Below, piece by piece: positions 8,229 to 17,345 of a DNA stretch of 64,000 bases. The notes under the pieces were generated by a model that saw nothing but the letters and a program-made list of their open reading frames with translations, had not been told where the DNA came from and searched no databases. Position 1 is the first letter of the stretch, and each line of letters starts with the position of its first letter. Origin of the DNA: Haladaptatus halobius. GTDB taxonomy: Archaea > Halobacteriota > Halobacteria > Halobacteriales > Haladaptataceae. The stretch is taken from positions 1,116,001 to 1,180,000 of the forward strand of contig NZ_CP085336.1 in assembly GCF_020618475.1 (NCBI RefSeq), written 5' to 3'. Position numbers and translations under genes: made by a program.

Positions 8229-9674
8229 TCAGTCGTCGGCGACCGGAGAACCGGGACGGAACTCCCGGCTGATGGCCTTCCATTTCCCGGTCGAGAAGCG
8301 GTGGTAGTTGATGGCCGCGGGCACCGCTGCCTCGGCGACGAACGACAGGTACAGGCCCGCGAGTCCGAGCGAGGTGGTGGCACCGAGGCACGCCAGCGGT
8401 ATCGCGCAGCCGAACATCCCGACTATCTGGCTGTAGAACGGCCAGCGAGTGTCGCCGCTGGCGTCGAGCGGCCCGGCGGCCGCCCCCTTGATTCCCTGCG
8501 CCATGACCGCGACGCAGGCCGCGTAGACGAGCGACACCGCGACCGGAACCGAGGGGTCCGCCGGGTCGGCGACGAATGATAGCACGATGGGTTCGGCCAG
8601 CAGGAAGACGACGACCGCGGCGACCGCGTAGGTTGCCACCGAGAAGACGATGACGTCGCGGGCGTACGTCTCGGCGGCGCGTTCGTCGCCGCCGCCGAGT
8701 TCCTGCCCGACGAGGCTGCTGGACGCCAGTCCGAACCCCCAACCGGGGGTGTTCATCAGCCCCCAGATGCGTCGGCTGATGACGTAAGCGGCGACCACGC
8801 TCGGCCCGAACAGCGCGACGATGGCGAGCATCGGGAACTTAGCGACGGTCCACACCAAGTTCCGACCGACGACCGGCAGGCCGATTCGGACGAGTCGTCG
8901 GAGCGTCTCCGCGTCGAGATAGCCGTCGAACGGGTCGACCCGTACGGGGAGCTCCCCTCCGCCGGGAAACCGACCGGTCACGAGACCGACGGCGAATCCG
9001 ACGGTCACGACCACGTTGGCGAGCACCGTTCCCAGCGCGGCACCCTCGACGCCTAGCCCGACCCAGAAGACGAACGCGGCGCTGAGGACGATGTTCGTGA
9101 GCGCGCCGCCCGCCCGAACAAGCATCGGCGTCCACGCGTCGTCGGCGCCGATGTAGATGCGACTGCCGACGAGGTTGAGTCCGGCGAAGGGGACGCCGAC
9201 CGAGAGGATGCGGAGGTACGACGCGCCGAACTCGATCGCCGTCCGGTCGTCGGTCATCACCGAAACGAGTTCCGCCGGAAACAGCCCGAAGACGACCGCG
9301 ACGGGGAACGACACCGCGAGGACGAGCGCGACGCTCGACCGAACCGCCTGTCCGAGTTCGTCGAACGCCTCCGCGCCGTAGCGTTGCGAGACGAGCGCGA
9401 TGGTGCCGCCCGCGAACCCCCCGCCGAGCGAGAACGCGATACCCCAGTACGGCGTGGCGAATCCGACTCCGGCGATGGCCACCGGTCCGACGGCGATGCC
9501 GACGAACGCGACGTCGACGGCGTTCTTCGACATGCGCGCCAGACCGGTGACAATGCGCGGCCACGCGAGATCGGTGGTTCGACGGACGTTCTTTGGAGAG
9601 ACCAGACCGACACGGGAGAGCGCGAGACCGATGGCGAAGATGAGGAGCCGTATCGGATTCGGGAAGCGGGGCAC
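8229..9674 (-). CDS. MATE family efflux transporter
   Basis: A 481-residue polytopic protein of the MATE (multidrug and toxic compound extrusion) family. Seen: twelve likely helices in two related halves, with L-A-W-P-R-I-V-T-G-L-A-R near the start, A-G-V-G-F-A-T-P-Y-W, L-V-S-Q-R-Y-G-A in half one and S-S-L-V-G-Q-E-L-G in half two (the V-x-Q-x-x-G type signature after helices 2 and 8). Exports cationic or amphipathic compounds by Na+ or H+ antiport in characterised members. GTG start at 9674; it is divergent from the thiolase gene. Confidence 0.88.
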   Translation of the reverse strand: MPRFPNPIRLLIFAIGLALSRVGLVSPKNVRRTTDLAWPRIVTGLARMSKNAVDVAFVGIAVGPVAIAGVGFATPYWGIAFSLGGGFAGGTIALVSQRYGAEAFDELGQAVRSSVALVLAVSFPVAVVFGLFPAELVSVMTDDRTAIEFGASYLRILSVGVPFAGLNLVGSRIYIGADDAWTPMLVRAGGALTNIVLSAAFVFWVGLGVEGAALGTVLANVVVTVGFAVGLVTGRFPGGGELPVRVDPFDGYLDAETLRRLVRIGLPVVGRNLVWTVAKFPMLAIVALFGPSVVAAYVISRRIWGLMNTPGWGFGLASSSLVGQELGGGDERAAETYARDVIVFSVATYAVAAVVVFLLAEPIVLSFVADPADPSVPVAVSLVYAACVAVMAQGIKGAAAGPLDASGDTRWPFYSQIVGMFGCAIPLACLGATTSLGLAGLYLSFVAEAAVPAAINYHRFSTGKWKAISREFRPGSPVADD

Positions 9675-9784
9675 GACGCTACAAGTGTTTCGAATCGAAG
9701 TATAGTCCTTTCGATATGCGGCGGCCTCGGCGGAAAATTGCGGCGGTCAGTGGTTTCTTAGTGTCGCTCGGGAAACGTGTAACC

Positions 9785-10954
9785 ATGCCACGAGCTACCG
9801 TCGTGGGTGCCGGGATGACCGAGTTCGGCCCGCACGACAGGCCACTCGAAGAGCTCTTCGCGGACGCCGCGTTCGCGTCCATCGACGACGCCGGCGTGGC
9901 CTTAGACGAGATAGACGCCTTCTACTTCGGCAACGCGCTGGGCGGGCAGGCCGAGGGCGACACGCACCTCGCGCCGAAACTGGCGACGCACGTCGGCCTC
10001 CGCGGAATCCCCTGCCAGCGGTTCGAGGATGCGTGCGCCACCTCGTCGAACGCGTTCAAACACGCCGTCCAAGCGGTCGAATCCGGCGTCCACGACATCG
10101 CCTTGGTGGGCGGCGTCGAACGGTGTACCCCCGAAACCGGTCTCGGCACCGGCGAGATGACCGAGATATTCGCCAGCGCGGCCCACCGACAGTATGAGCA
10201 ACCGGCGGGACTGACGTTTCCCGGCGTGTTCGCGCTGCTCACCAAGCGCCACATGCACGAGTACGGAACGACCGAGGCGCAACTCGCCGAGGTCGCCGTC
10301 AAGAACCACCACCACGGGCAGTACAACCCCAACGCGCACTTCGGCCGCGACACGACCGTCGAGGCGGTGCTGGAGAGTCCCACCGTCGCGGATCCGTTCC
10401 ACCTCATGGACTGCTGTCCGTTCTCCGACGGCGCGTCCGCGGTCGTGGTCGTCGGCGACGACCGCGCGGAGAACTTCGCCGGCGAGCCGGTCTCCGTCAC
10501 GGGGGTCGGCCACAGAACCGACGCGGTTCCGTTGGCCGACAAGGAATCGCTCACCGCGACGCTGGCCGCCCGAGACGCCGCGACCGAAGCATACGCGCAG
10601 GCCGACATCACCCCCGACGACGTGGATTTCGCCGAAGTGCACGACTGTTTCACCGGCGCGGAGGTGCTCGCCATCGAAGCGCTCGGCTTCTTCGAAGACG
10701 GCACCGGCGGGCGGGCGGCGGCCGAGGGCCGCACCTACCTCGACGGCGACATCCCCGTGAATCCGAGCGGCGGTCTCAAGGCGAAGGGACACCCCATCGG
10801 CGCGACCGGAACGGCGCAGATCGTGGAGTTGACCAAACAGTTACGCGGCGACGCCGACCGCCGCCAAGTCGATGGGGCCGCGACGGGTATCGCGCACAAC
10901 CTCGGCGGCGACGCCGCGACGACCGTCGTCACCGTCATGGAGGCGCGAACGTGA
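9785..10954 (+). CDS. Thiolase family acetyl-CoA C-acyltransferase (SCP-x type)
   Basis: A 389-residue thiolase. Seen: M-P-R-A-T-V-V-G-A-G-M-T-E-F-G start, catalytic Cys in F-E-D-A-C-A-T-S-S-N-A-F, H-D-C-F-T-G-A-E in the middle, and the C-terminal G-G-L-K-A-K-G-H-P-I-G-A-T-G-T motif with the active-site His. It cleaves or condenses acyl-CoAs. The ATG at 9785 is preferred over an upstream basic extension to 9716. It overlaps the next gene by four bases (GTGA), so the two are translationally coupled. Such thiolase/DUF35 pairs act in archaeal acetoacetyl-CoA chemistry or in lipid degradation; the catabolic neighbours further downstream favour the latter, by inference. Confidence 0.85.
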   Translation: MPRATVVGAGMTEFGPHDRPLEELFADAAFASIDDAGVALDEIDAFYFGNALGGQAEGDTHLAPKLATHVGLRGIPCQRFEDACATSSNAFKHAVQAVESGVHDIALVGGVERCTPETGLGTGEMTEIFASAAHRQYEQPAGLTFPGVFALLTKRHMHEYGTTEAQLAEVAVKNHHHGQYNPNAHFGRDTTVEAVLESPTVADPFHLMDCCPFSDGASAVVVVGDDRAENFAGEPVSVTGVGHRTDAVPLADKESLTATLAARDAATEAYAQADITPDDVDFAEVHDCFTGAEVLAIEALGFFEDGTGGRAAAEGRTYLDGDIPVNPSGGLKAKGHPIGATGTAQIVELTKQLRGDADRRQVDGAATGIAHNLGGDAATTVVTVMEART

Positions 10955-11331
10955 GTTCGAACGACCCGTCCGAAGGGGACGCCGTTACGTACGCCGACTG
11001 GCGAGAACACCTCGATGCGGGCGAGCTTTTGGGACTCGAATGTCGGTCGTGCGGCCACGTCACCGCAACGCCGAAGCGCGCGTGCATCGACTGCGGCGAC
11101 CGCGAGCTCGCTTCCCGCCGACTCCCGCAGACCGGCGAAGTCCACAGCGAGACCACGATAAACGTGCCGCCTGCGGGGGTCGAGGGTCCGTACCAAGTCG
11201 CAATCGTCGACCTCGGCGATGCGCACCTCCTCGGTCGAATCGAGGGACGCGTCGAGGTCGGAGACGCCGTCGAGTTCGTCGACAGTATCGAGACGAAGGG
11301 GATGCCCGCCCCGGTGTTCGCACCGCGGTAG
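10951..11331 (+). CDS. Zn-ribbon/OB-fold DUF35 protein, thiolase partner
   Basis: A 126-residue protein of the DUF35 (rubredoxin-like Zn ribbon plus OB-fold) family. Seen: L-G-L-E-C-R-S-C-G-H with a second pair C-I-D-C-G about 13 residues later forms the zinc ribbon, followed by a beta-rich OB region with G-P-Y-Q-V-A-I-V-D-L and L-L-G-R-I-E-G. In the methanogen thiolase/HMG-CoA synthase complex the DUF35 protein bridges the enzymes and carries CoA between active sites (established). Start is GTG at 10951, overlapping the thiolase stop. No HMG-CoA synthase gene is adjacent. Confidence 0.85.
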   Translation: MSSNDPSEGDAVTYADWREHLDAGELLGLECRSCGHVTATPKRACIDCGDRELASRRLPQTGEVHSETTINVPPAGVEGPYQVAIVDLGDAHLLGRIEGRVEVGDAVEFVDSIETKGMPAPVFAPR

Positions 11332-11404
11332 CAGACGCCCGCCCCCGATGGCTCAAACCACCATATGAGTGATGGATTAGGTGCGAGGATACGTCGCGGT
11401 TCGC

Positions 11405-11722
11405 ATGGAACCGAACCGTCGATTCGGAGTTCTCTCGGCGTCTCTCGCCGTCCTGATCGTTCTCGCGGGCTATCCGGCTGCCGCGAACTCGGCCGACCGG
11501 ACGTCCGCGACCGACCGACCCACGTTCGCCCCGACAACCGAACCGTTACCCGCCGTCTCCGACGCGTTGCCCCGCTTGTCCGGGCTCACGAACGAGTCCG
11601 CGGGCGGCTACGCCGCCGAGTACGTGGAATTCGCGTTATGGCGGGGCATCCTCTCGCAGGACACTACCATCGAGCGGGTCGACGGCGTCGAGCGCCTCTC
11701 GGAGCCGACTCCCGATATCTGA
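11405..11722 (+). CDS. Small secreted hypothetical protein
   Basis: A 105-residue protein with a clear Sec-type signal peptide. Seen: M-E-P-N-R-R-F followed by a hydrophobic core and A-A-A-N-S-A, a plausible cleavage site near residue 30, then a Thr/Pro-rich stretch and a short acidic domain. ATG at 11405; eight upstream codons are less likely to be used. No lipobox Cys and no recognised domain. Convergent with the next gene. Confidence 0.55.
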   Translation: MEPNRRFGVLSASLAVLIVLAGYPAAANSADRTSATDRPTFAPTTEPLPAVSDALPRLSGLTNESAGGYAAEYVEFALWRGILSQDTTIERVDGVERLSEPTPDI

Positions 11723-11743
11723 ACTTTCGCCTCCGAGACGAGT

Positions 11744-11766
11744 TCACGAAATCGTCGATTTCGTGA
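11744..11766. terminator. Perfect hairpin between convergent genes
   Basis: Two perfect 10-base arms (TCACGAAATC and GATTTCGTGA) around a three-base loop lie at the junction of two convergent genes, overlapping the stop codon of the minus-strand one. It could pair in the RNA of either strand. Archaeal termination relies more on T-runs than hairpins, so a terminator role is only a possibility. Confidence 0.3.
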
Positions 11767-12043
11767 GCGAGTCGAACGCCGCCGGATTCTCCCACAGTTC
11801 GCCCAACGTCGCCGCCGCGAGGTAGCGGGTCGGTGCGGCCACCCACTCGGTCGTCAACCGGTCGTCCGGCGGCGGCGCCGTCGTCTCGAACCACCACGCG
11901 ACGTAGCGACCGTCGGTCAGTTTCGCGGTCGGGTACATCTGGCCGTCCACCGATACGTCGACGCGAGAGTTCGGTTCGACGGGCGGCGCGTCGTCGGGGG
12001 CGTCCGCGACCAACAGTTCGATGTCGATCGCTCGTTCGGTCAT
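11744..12043 (-). CDS. Conserved-looking hypothetical protein
   Basis: A 99-residue soluble acidic protein that I do not recognise. Seen: beta-rich first half with G-Q-M-Y-P-T-A-K-L-T-D-G-R-Y and A-W-W-F-E-T, then a helical C-terminal part (L-A-A-A-T-L-G-E-L-W-E-N-P). Amino-acid composition is typical of haloarchaeal coding sequence, which supports a real gene. ATG at 12043; a GTG nine bases upstream is an alternative. No operon partner. Confidence 0.55.
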   Translation of the reverse strand: MTERAIDIELLVADAPDDAPPVEPNSRVDVSVDGQMYPTAKLTDGRYVAWWFETTAPPPDDRLTTEWVAAPTRYLAAATLGELWENPAAFDSLTKSTIS

Positions 12044-12382
12044 CCCGGCCACCTCCCGTCTTTTCTCTCCATCTCGGCGACGTGCGGGACGGTTGTGAGT
12101 GCCATACGATGGGCGTCAGCACACACCTACAAGTAAGTCAGTCAGGCGCGCGTCTGACGATTAGGCGGAGAGCCCTCGTTCGACTTCCTTACGCTGACGG
12201 CTGGACGTTGCGCTTGAATAGTATCCAGGGCGATCGACCGTCTACGTAGGGGTACTCACTGGAGACGGAACGGTTCAGCTTCCACTCAGCATCCGTATGA
12301 ACGTTAGTAGGGTGAAGAACAACCCATTCAACGTCCCTTACATCGTGACGAGAATCGTGAAATCAGCCGACCGATGTCGCCA
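12044..12382. other. Gene-free stretch of about 340 bases
   Basis: No reading frame in this stretch looks like haloarchaeal protein: both strands carry stops, and the overlapping frames give basic, low-complexity products. It lies directly downstream of the decayed beta-solenoid gene. I see no inverted repeats long enough to call an insertion sequence, and no tRNA-like fold. Confidence 0.5.
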
Positions 12383-13270
12383 TCATCCGAGGATATTCCT
12401 CCGTTCGTGTTCGGAAAGATCCGTAGTGACGGCGTTCGGCGAACAGTGTTCGCACTCCACCGCCGGGTTCGTGCTTCGATCGTAGGTCTTGAGTGGATGG
12501 TCGAACAGGAAGAACGCCTCCATCTAGTGTCGTTCGATGATCGCGTCGGCAGGTTCACCGCAGTTCCGACACCAATCCTCGTCGCCCGCCGGCACTTGAA
12601 ACGTCACCTTTCTTCGACCGAACCCAGCGTTGCCGAACGCGTCGGTTTTCGGCATCTCGATCAGGTCTTCGACCGGATATGGCTCTTCTACGATCTCGTT
12701 GTCGAATCCTGTCTCCGCGACGACGTCTGCCGAGAGGTTCGGGCCGAGTCGCACCGTGTTGGCGTATCCTAAGAGGACGACCTCGACCGTGGCGTTCCGA
12801 CCGTCCACGGAGATATCGTGGGCGTGTCCCACGACGTACACCTCGATATCGGTTCGCGTCCCGTCGACGCAAACGTCGTGGCTCATACCGGTCACGTAGA
12901 CGCTGACGTCCGGATCGGTCGCGCTTCCGGACTGTTCACAGCCGATGAGCAATATGTCGTACTCCCGGGGAGTGTGTCCCGGTTCGACCGAGTCCGAATA
13001 GACGTTCTCGACCCCGACGACCGCGAAGTCGCCGCCGACGGCATCGGCCGGTACGAAAACGCCGTCCGCATCGTTAATCACGACATCGCCGCTCACGCCG
13101 TCGGTCTCCGCGTAGCCGTCCTCTACGTTGCCGCGAATCGTCGTTTCCGGCGGTCCAACGTCGAGGCCGTCGCCGACAGACTGATGGGTGAACACGTATT
13201 CGGCGTTCCGTACTTCCAGGTCGCCGTCGACGCTGTGCATCCGGAAGAACACGTCCTCTGAATTCTGCAC
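12383..13270 (-). pseudogene. Beta-solenoid/zinc-ribbon protein interrupted by an in-frame amber codon
   Basis: Seen: from a GTG at 13270 to a TAG at 12524-12526 there are 248 codons made of repeats of about 20 residues (units such as V-x-G-D-x-x-V-x-x-A-x-x-V-F in the first half, and V-x-V-Y-V-x-G-x-x-H-D-V-x-V-D-G in the second), suggesting a beta-solenoid. Just before the TAG is W-C-R-N-C-G. Directly after it, in the same frame, the sequence reads on for 46 codons (M-E-A-F-F-L-F-D-H-P-L-K-T-Y-D) to V-E-C-E-H-C and ends with TGA at 12383. The two C-x-x-C pairs would complete a zinc ribbon. The 5' end also lacks a convincing start: coherent sequence continues upstream to a TGA at 13337-13339. 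Most likely a pseudogene; a shortened protein may still be made. Family and function unknown. Confidence 0.6.
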
Positions 13271-13385
13271 CGCGACGGGACTGCTCTCGGAGCCGGTGAG
13301 CGTTACATCGCCACTGTAGATATCCGTAACCGCGCATCAGGGGCGGGCGTTCGAGAAGGTTCGGTCACTTGGTCTCCTCTCGAAT

Positions 13386-14805
13386 CTAGGGCATCCCCGT
13401 CAGCACACCCTGGACGTTCGCCATCGGTTCGCCGACTTTGAATCCGTTCTCCGTTATCCGGAACTCTCGAAGGAGATGCTCGAAGTCGCTCGTCTGCTTC
13501 TTCAGGACGCCGATGGCTCTCCGCATCTCACCTCCCAGTTCGAGATGTTGCAGTAGGATGATGTTGTCCGCGAGGTAGCTGATGCCCTCGCCGGTCGCCT
13601 TGACCTGCCCGGTCAGCGAGTCGTGTTCGGTGACGAGGATGACGGTCACCCCCATGTTCTTGAGATAGCGACAGAGCGCTTGCATCGTCTCGACAAGATT
13701 CAGTCTGTCGTCCTGTAGCGAGACGTTGTACCCCTCGACGCCGTCTATCATCACGATGTCCGTCTCGTGGTTCTCGACCTCGTTTCGAACCGTATCTGCG
13801 AACTCGATAGCCGACCGCTTGACGGGTTCTATCTCTTCGGGGTGGAGCGACCCATCCTCGACCATCGAGGCCAACGGGACGTTGATGGCTTCGCTGCGCT
13901 CTCGGAACGTCTCGGTCGATTCTTCGAACATGGAAATGACCGAGCGTTCGCCGCGCCCGGCCGCTTCCTTCATGAACTGCGTTCCGACGGTGGTTTTCCC
14001 CACCCCGGTCGGGCCGCTGACGACGGTGACGGTACCGCGTTCGATGTCGCCGTGAAGCAACTGATCGACCTGCGGAATGCCCGAGGAGACGCTTTCGGGT
14101 TCGAAATCCCTGTCGTGAACCTCGGGGTCGAACGAGGGAAAGACGTCGATGCCGTCATCGGAGATGCGAACACCGTGCAACCCGTCCCGTGCGCCTTCGG
14201 CGAGGGTTTTCGACACCGTCAGCGTCCGAGTGCGCTCGCTCGTTCGGAGTTCGCACCGCCCGTCTTCGACGAACGAGAGGTCGTCTCCGTACCGGTCGGT
14301 GCGACAGGTGAACAGAACCGTCGCGCCGCGGTCATTGAGATGCCGACCCAGACCGACGACCTCTTCCCGGTACCGTTCTCGGCTCTAAAGGAGATCCTGA
14401 AGGCGGGTGACCGGATCGACGACCACGCGGTCGGAATCGAGCGAGGAGATGCGCTCGGAGAGCCGGCCGACGAGGGCCGCGTCGTCCACGGTCGCGCGAA
14501 GGTCTCCTGTCGGCCGTCCGCGTCGGGGGCGTCGGCGCGCAGGTCGAGAAACGAGATCGTCTCGGCGTCGATACCGACCGATGCCGCCTTCTTCCGAAGT
14601 TCGACCTCAGTCTCGGAGAGATAGACGAACAGGGTCGTCTCGCCGCCTTCGGCTCCGGCTTCGAGAAACCGCAACCCCGTGAGGGTCTTGCCCGCGCGGA
14701 GTCGCCGCGGAGGACGAAGGAGCGTTTCGAAACGAGTCCACCGTTCAGGACGGTATCGAGGACGGCGAGAATCCCCGTCTGGAGTCGTTCATCTGTCATT
14801 AACAT
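13386..14805 (-). pseudogene. Two-domain KaiC/RadA-like ATPase, broken in its first domain
   Basis: A KaiC-like gene of about 473 codons with three lesions. Seen: it opens at ATG 14805 (or 14799) with L-Q-T-G-I-L-A-V-L-D; the Walker A of domain 1 reads G-D-S then shifts frame near 14695, and one added G restores G-D-S-G-A-G-K-T. A second shift lies near 14505, and an in-frame TAG lies at 14385-14387 (after V-T-R-L-Q-D-L-L). Downstream the frame is open to 13386 and contains an intact second domain with Walker A G-P-T-G-V-G-K-T-T and Walker B I-V-M-I-D-G, possibly still expressed from GTG 14216 (276 residues). KaiC-like proteins in archaea are signalling or motility ATPases. The adjacent downstream gene is also broken. 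Confidence 0.75.
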
Positions 14806-15049
14806 ATTACGTCATCACCGCAGGAAAAACGTTATGGAAGCTGATGGTATCACCCATCGACGGGGCAGTTTGAGGCAGAGAGACCCCGGTGGTAAATTGT
14901 GCTTACGGAGACATAGATTCGGATAATGACGACGTTAGTGGAGACCGCTCGGTCGTATGATTGGCTTTCCGTGAAATGCGCGAAACAACGCTGGATTACT
15001 CTAAATTAACTGACTCAATACTAAGTACGTCGGGTCTGTTCCAATATCC

Positions 15050-15865
15050 ATGTCGATGGCTGACTTACTCGACCGAGAGATGGGGGATATCTTCGTAGAA
15101 CTCTTCGAGGAAACATCGGAGCCGATTCTGTTCGTCAACCCATCAGAGGTACAGTTGGAAGCCGCGATCGTCACCGCGAGCGAGTACGAGGACGATCTGC
15201 CGGAACTCCGGATCATCGCCGCTCCGGAGACGCTCAAGACGATGGCCGACGATTTCCTGATAGCGAGCGAAACCGCGGATCTCATCCACCGCGACAAGTT
15301 GTCCTTGCGGACGGTAGACGAGGTCTATCGGAGTTCGATGGTGGTGATGGAAGACCGAATCGTCACGCTCGTCCAGTTCGACGGCCGAATCGACGGGTTG
15401 CAGTCGGACGACGGTGAGTTGGTCGAGACGGCGCGGCAGTCGTTGATGTCGGCGTGGGAGGAGGGAGACGAGTTCACGCTCCGAACCCCGCCGATTTCGG
15501 AGGTGCGCGAGACATTGCGGGACGAGATCGGCCCGCAGGTGGAAGAGGACTTCACGACGGTTCTCACATCCTTGGACGAGATTCGCGGCAGCAACGGGCT
15601 GGACGAGGTCGCCATCAGTTTGTTGGTGGCGGCGCGGAACAACATCCTGCTCTACGACATCAGCAAGTGGGGCGAGGACGTCGGTCTCGCCAGCAAAGCG
15701 ACGTTCTCGCGTACGAAGACGAGACTCGAAGACCTCGGCATCTTGGATACCGAGAAAGTTCCAATCGACGTCGGTCGTCCGCGACTTCGCCTCAAACTCG
15801 CAGACGATTCGATGACGGAGCGTCCCGCCGACGAGATGATAGAACAGCTAGAAGAGCAGATGTAG
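15050..15865 (+). CDS. tbsP: TbsP-like transcriptional regulator (DUF5821)
   Basis: A 271-residue acidic protein resembling the haloarchaeal regulator TbsP, described as acting alongside the sugar regulator TrmB. Seen: an N-terminal alpha/beta domain (P-I-L-F-V-N-P-S, L-R-I-I-A-A-P-E), and a C-terminal winged helix with D-I-S-K-W-G-E-D-V-G-L-A-S-K-A-T-F-S followed by R-L-E-D-L-G-I-L-D-T-E-K-V. The ATG at 15050 is used; ATG at 15056 is possible. It stands alone behind about 240 bases of AT-richer sequence. Name assigned from overall resemblance and length, not from a search. Confidence 0.65.
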   Translation: MSMADLLDREMGDIFVELFEETSEPILFVNPSEVQLEAAIVTASEYEDDLPELRIIAAPETLKTMADDFLIASETADLIHRDKLSLRTVDEVYRSSMVVMEDRIVTLVQFDGRIDGLQSDDGELVETARQSLMSAWEEGDEFTLRTPPISEVRETLRDEIGPQVEEDFTTVLTSLDEIRGSNGLDEVAISLLVAARNNILLYDISKWGEDVGLASKATFSRTKTRLEDLGILDTEKVPIDVGRPRLRLKLADDSMTERPADEMIEQLEEQM

Positions 15866-15923
15866 TTCGAACGGAGACCGCGACCGCAACTCCGCCACCC
15901 CCTACCGGATCGTCGACCGACCG

Positions 15924-16058
15924 TTATCGGTTGGTGAGCAACCGCAGTGCGACACCGACGACGATGACGATGATTCCGAGGATCGTCGCAACCGGGGGAA
16001 TCGGAACGAACAGGAGCACGATTCCCGCGAGGAGTATCAGAGTCGAGGGTCGTACCAT
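15924..16058 (-). CDS. 44-residue hydrophobic membrane protein
   Basis: Seen: ATG at 16058, two almost continuous hydrophobic helices (L-I-L-L-A-G-I-V-L-L-F-V-P-I-P-P turn, then A-T-I-L-G-I-I-V-I-V-V-G-V-A-L) and a short basic tail R-L-L-T-N-R. The Pro-Pro turn and length fit a small transmembrane hairpin. Such mini-proteins are frequent in haloarchaea. The longer reading frame to 16277 is basic and unlike the host proteome. Function unknown. Confidence 0.55.
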   Translation of the reverse strand: MVRPSTLILLAGIVLLFVPIPPVATILGIIVIVVGVALRLLTNR

Positions 16059-16192
16059 ACTACCCGATACCCGAGGGAGTCGAATATGCGTTGTGGCGGT
16101 GCGGCGATGCGGCGGCGTCTCACCGATGCACCGAGCGTAGAGCAGCGGACTTCGGTCGGCGAACGAGCGGCGTGATTCGTTGGCGGTCTCGA

Positions 16193-16615
16193 TCACTCTC
16201 GTCCGTCGCTCTCGACCGGAATGGGAATCGCGTCGTCGGCGTCGAACGACTCTTCGTCGGCGAGGTCGGTGAGCCACGTCAGCAGTTCCTCGGGGTCGGT
16301 TCGGTCGAGTAGCTCCCGAACGACCATCGCGCCGAGTCGTCCGGCGACCGAGCTACCGACGACCCGCGTGACGAAGCGGTCGCTCGCGACGCGGTCGAGC
16401 AACTGCTTCGTGAGGCCGTGTCCGAGCGCGCTACCCAGTATCTCGCCGAGTCGTTCGTAATCGACCGCTTCGTCGAAACTCGCACCGCTGTCGAGCGCCT
16501 CGACGTCGACGCTGTCGAGGATTTCCTTTGCGATCTCGGTCGAGAACAGCAGGTCGAGACCGCGTTCGATTCGGTCGAGTCGATCACTCCGCATCGAAGA
16601 CGTGTCCGGTGACAT
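16193..16615 (-). CDS. Acidic helical hypothetical protein
   Basis: A 140-residue protein, strongly acidic and mostly helical. Seen: E-I-A-K-E-I-L-D-S-V-D-V-E-A-L, then R-L-G-E-I-L-G-S-A-L-G-H-G-L-T-K-Q-L-L and a repeat-like G-S-S-V-A-G-R-L-G-A-M-V-V-R-E-L-L. ATG at 16615 or 16594; the longer frame upstream is Arg-rich and rejected. It is divergent from the GtrA gene. No family recognised. Confidence 0.6.
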   Translation of the reverse strand: MSPDTSSMRSDRLDRIERGLDLLFSTEIAKEILDSVDVEALDSGASFDEAVDYERLGEILGSALGHGLTKQLLDRVASDRFVTRVVGSSVAGRLGAMVVRELLDRTDPEELLTWLTDLADEESFDADDAIPIPVESDGRE

Positions 16616-16877
16616 CGATAGGATTCTCCTGACGCGTTCGTCGCCCGTCGGCACGGGATTGGCTCTCGGCACGGGAGAAATCTGTGGCCGGTGTCGCAGT
16701 CGCGGAGCGTGCGACCGCGGATGGACGCCGGAACTTTCAGTAGTCGACCGCCGAAACGTACACTGTGGACGCGCCACGCACCGACGCACGCCGAGACGAC
16801 GGGCGGGTCGATACCGATACGACTACGCCGACCGCCCCGAGCCGGCGCGGGTCCACGAAACCGGAGGAAGACCGCTG

Positions 16878-17303
16878 ATGTTGCGTGCGTTCCTTCGGAA
16901 TCTCCTCAGCGGGCCGATCGCGCCGCAACTCAGGCGATTCGTCATCGTCGGCGCTATCGCCGCGGGGGTGCAGACGATGCTCCTCTGGACGCTCGTCGAA
17001 CACGGTGGACTCGACTACCTCGTTGGCGCGCTTCTCGCCATCGAGTTCACCATCGTCTTTCAGTACGTTCTCAACAACGCGTGGACGTTTCGAGCGACTC
17101 GGAACGTGGGTCGTGTCTCGTACTTCGTCGGACTGCTCAAGACGAACGTCGTCCGGGGGAGCGCCATCCCCATCCAACTCGGCGTTCTCTACGTCCTCGT
17201 GACGTGGCGCAGTATCCCCTACCTCGTCGCAAACGCCAGCGCCATCGGCCTCACCGGGTTGTATCGATACGTCCTCGACGCGCGGTGGACGTGGGGGCGA
17301 TGA
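16878..17303 (+). CDS. GtrA family membrane protein
   Basis: A 141-residue protein with four hydrophobic segments. Seen: Q-L-R-R-F-V-I-V-G-A-I-A-A-G-V-Q-T at the start of TM1, E-F-T-I-V-F-Q-Y-V-L-N-N-A-W-T-F in TM2/3 and R-Y-V-L-D-A-R-W-T-W at the end; the F-x-x-N-x-x-W-T-F block is the GtrA signature. GtrA-like proteins are thought to flip or carry polyprenyl-linked sugars for envelope glycan assembly. ATG at 16878; upstream codons in the same frame are basic. No glycosyltransferase is adjacent, so its partner is unknown. Confidence 0.8.
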   Translation: MLRAFLRNLLSGPIAPQLRRFVIVGAIAAGVQTMLLWTLVEHGGLDYLVGALLAIEFTIVFQYVLNNAWTFRATRNVGRVSYFVGLLKTNVVRGSAIPIQLGVLYVLVTWRSIPYLVANASAIGLTGLYRYVLDARWTWGR

Positions 17304-17345
17304 CGCGCTCCAGCGAACCTCCGCGGCGTTCCGACCGAGTCCGGC

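Noticed and set aside
12374..12772. 132-codon plus-strand frame
   Set aside because: Opposite strand of the beta-solenoid/zinc-ribbon gene, whose C-x-x-C pairs and repeats are far more convincing.
12524..14387. Amber recoding (pyrrolysine or suppressor tRNA) to explain two TAG codons
   Set aside because: One of the two genes also carries frameshifts, and pyrrolysine genes are not expected in haloarchaea; ordinary decay or base-call error is simpler.
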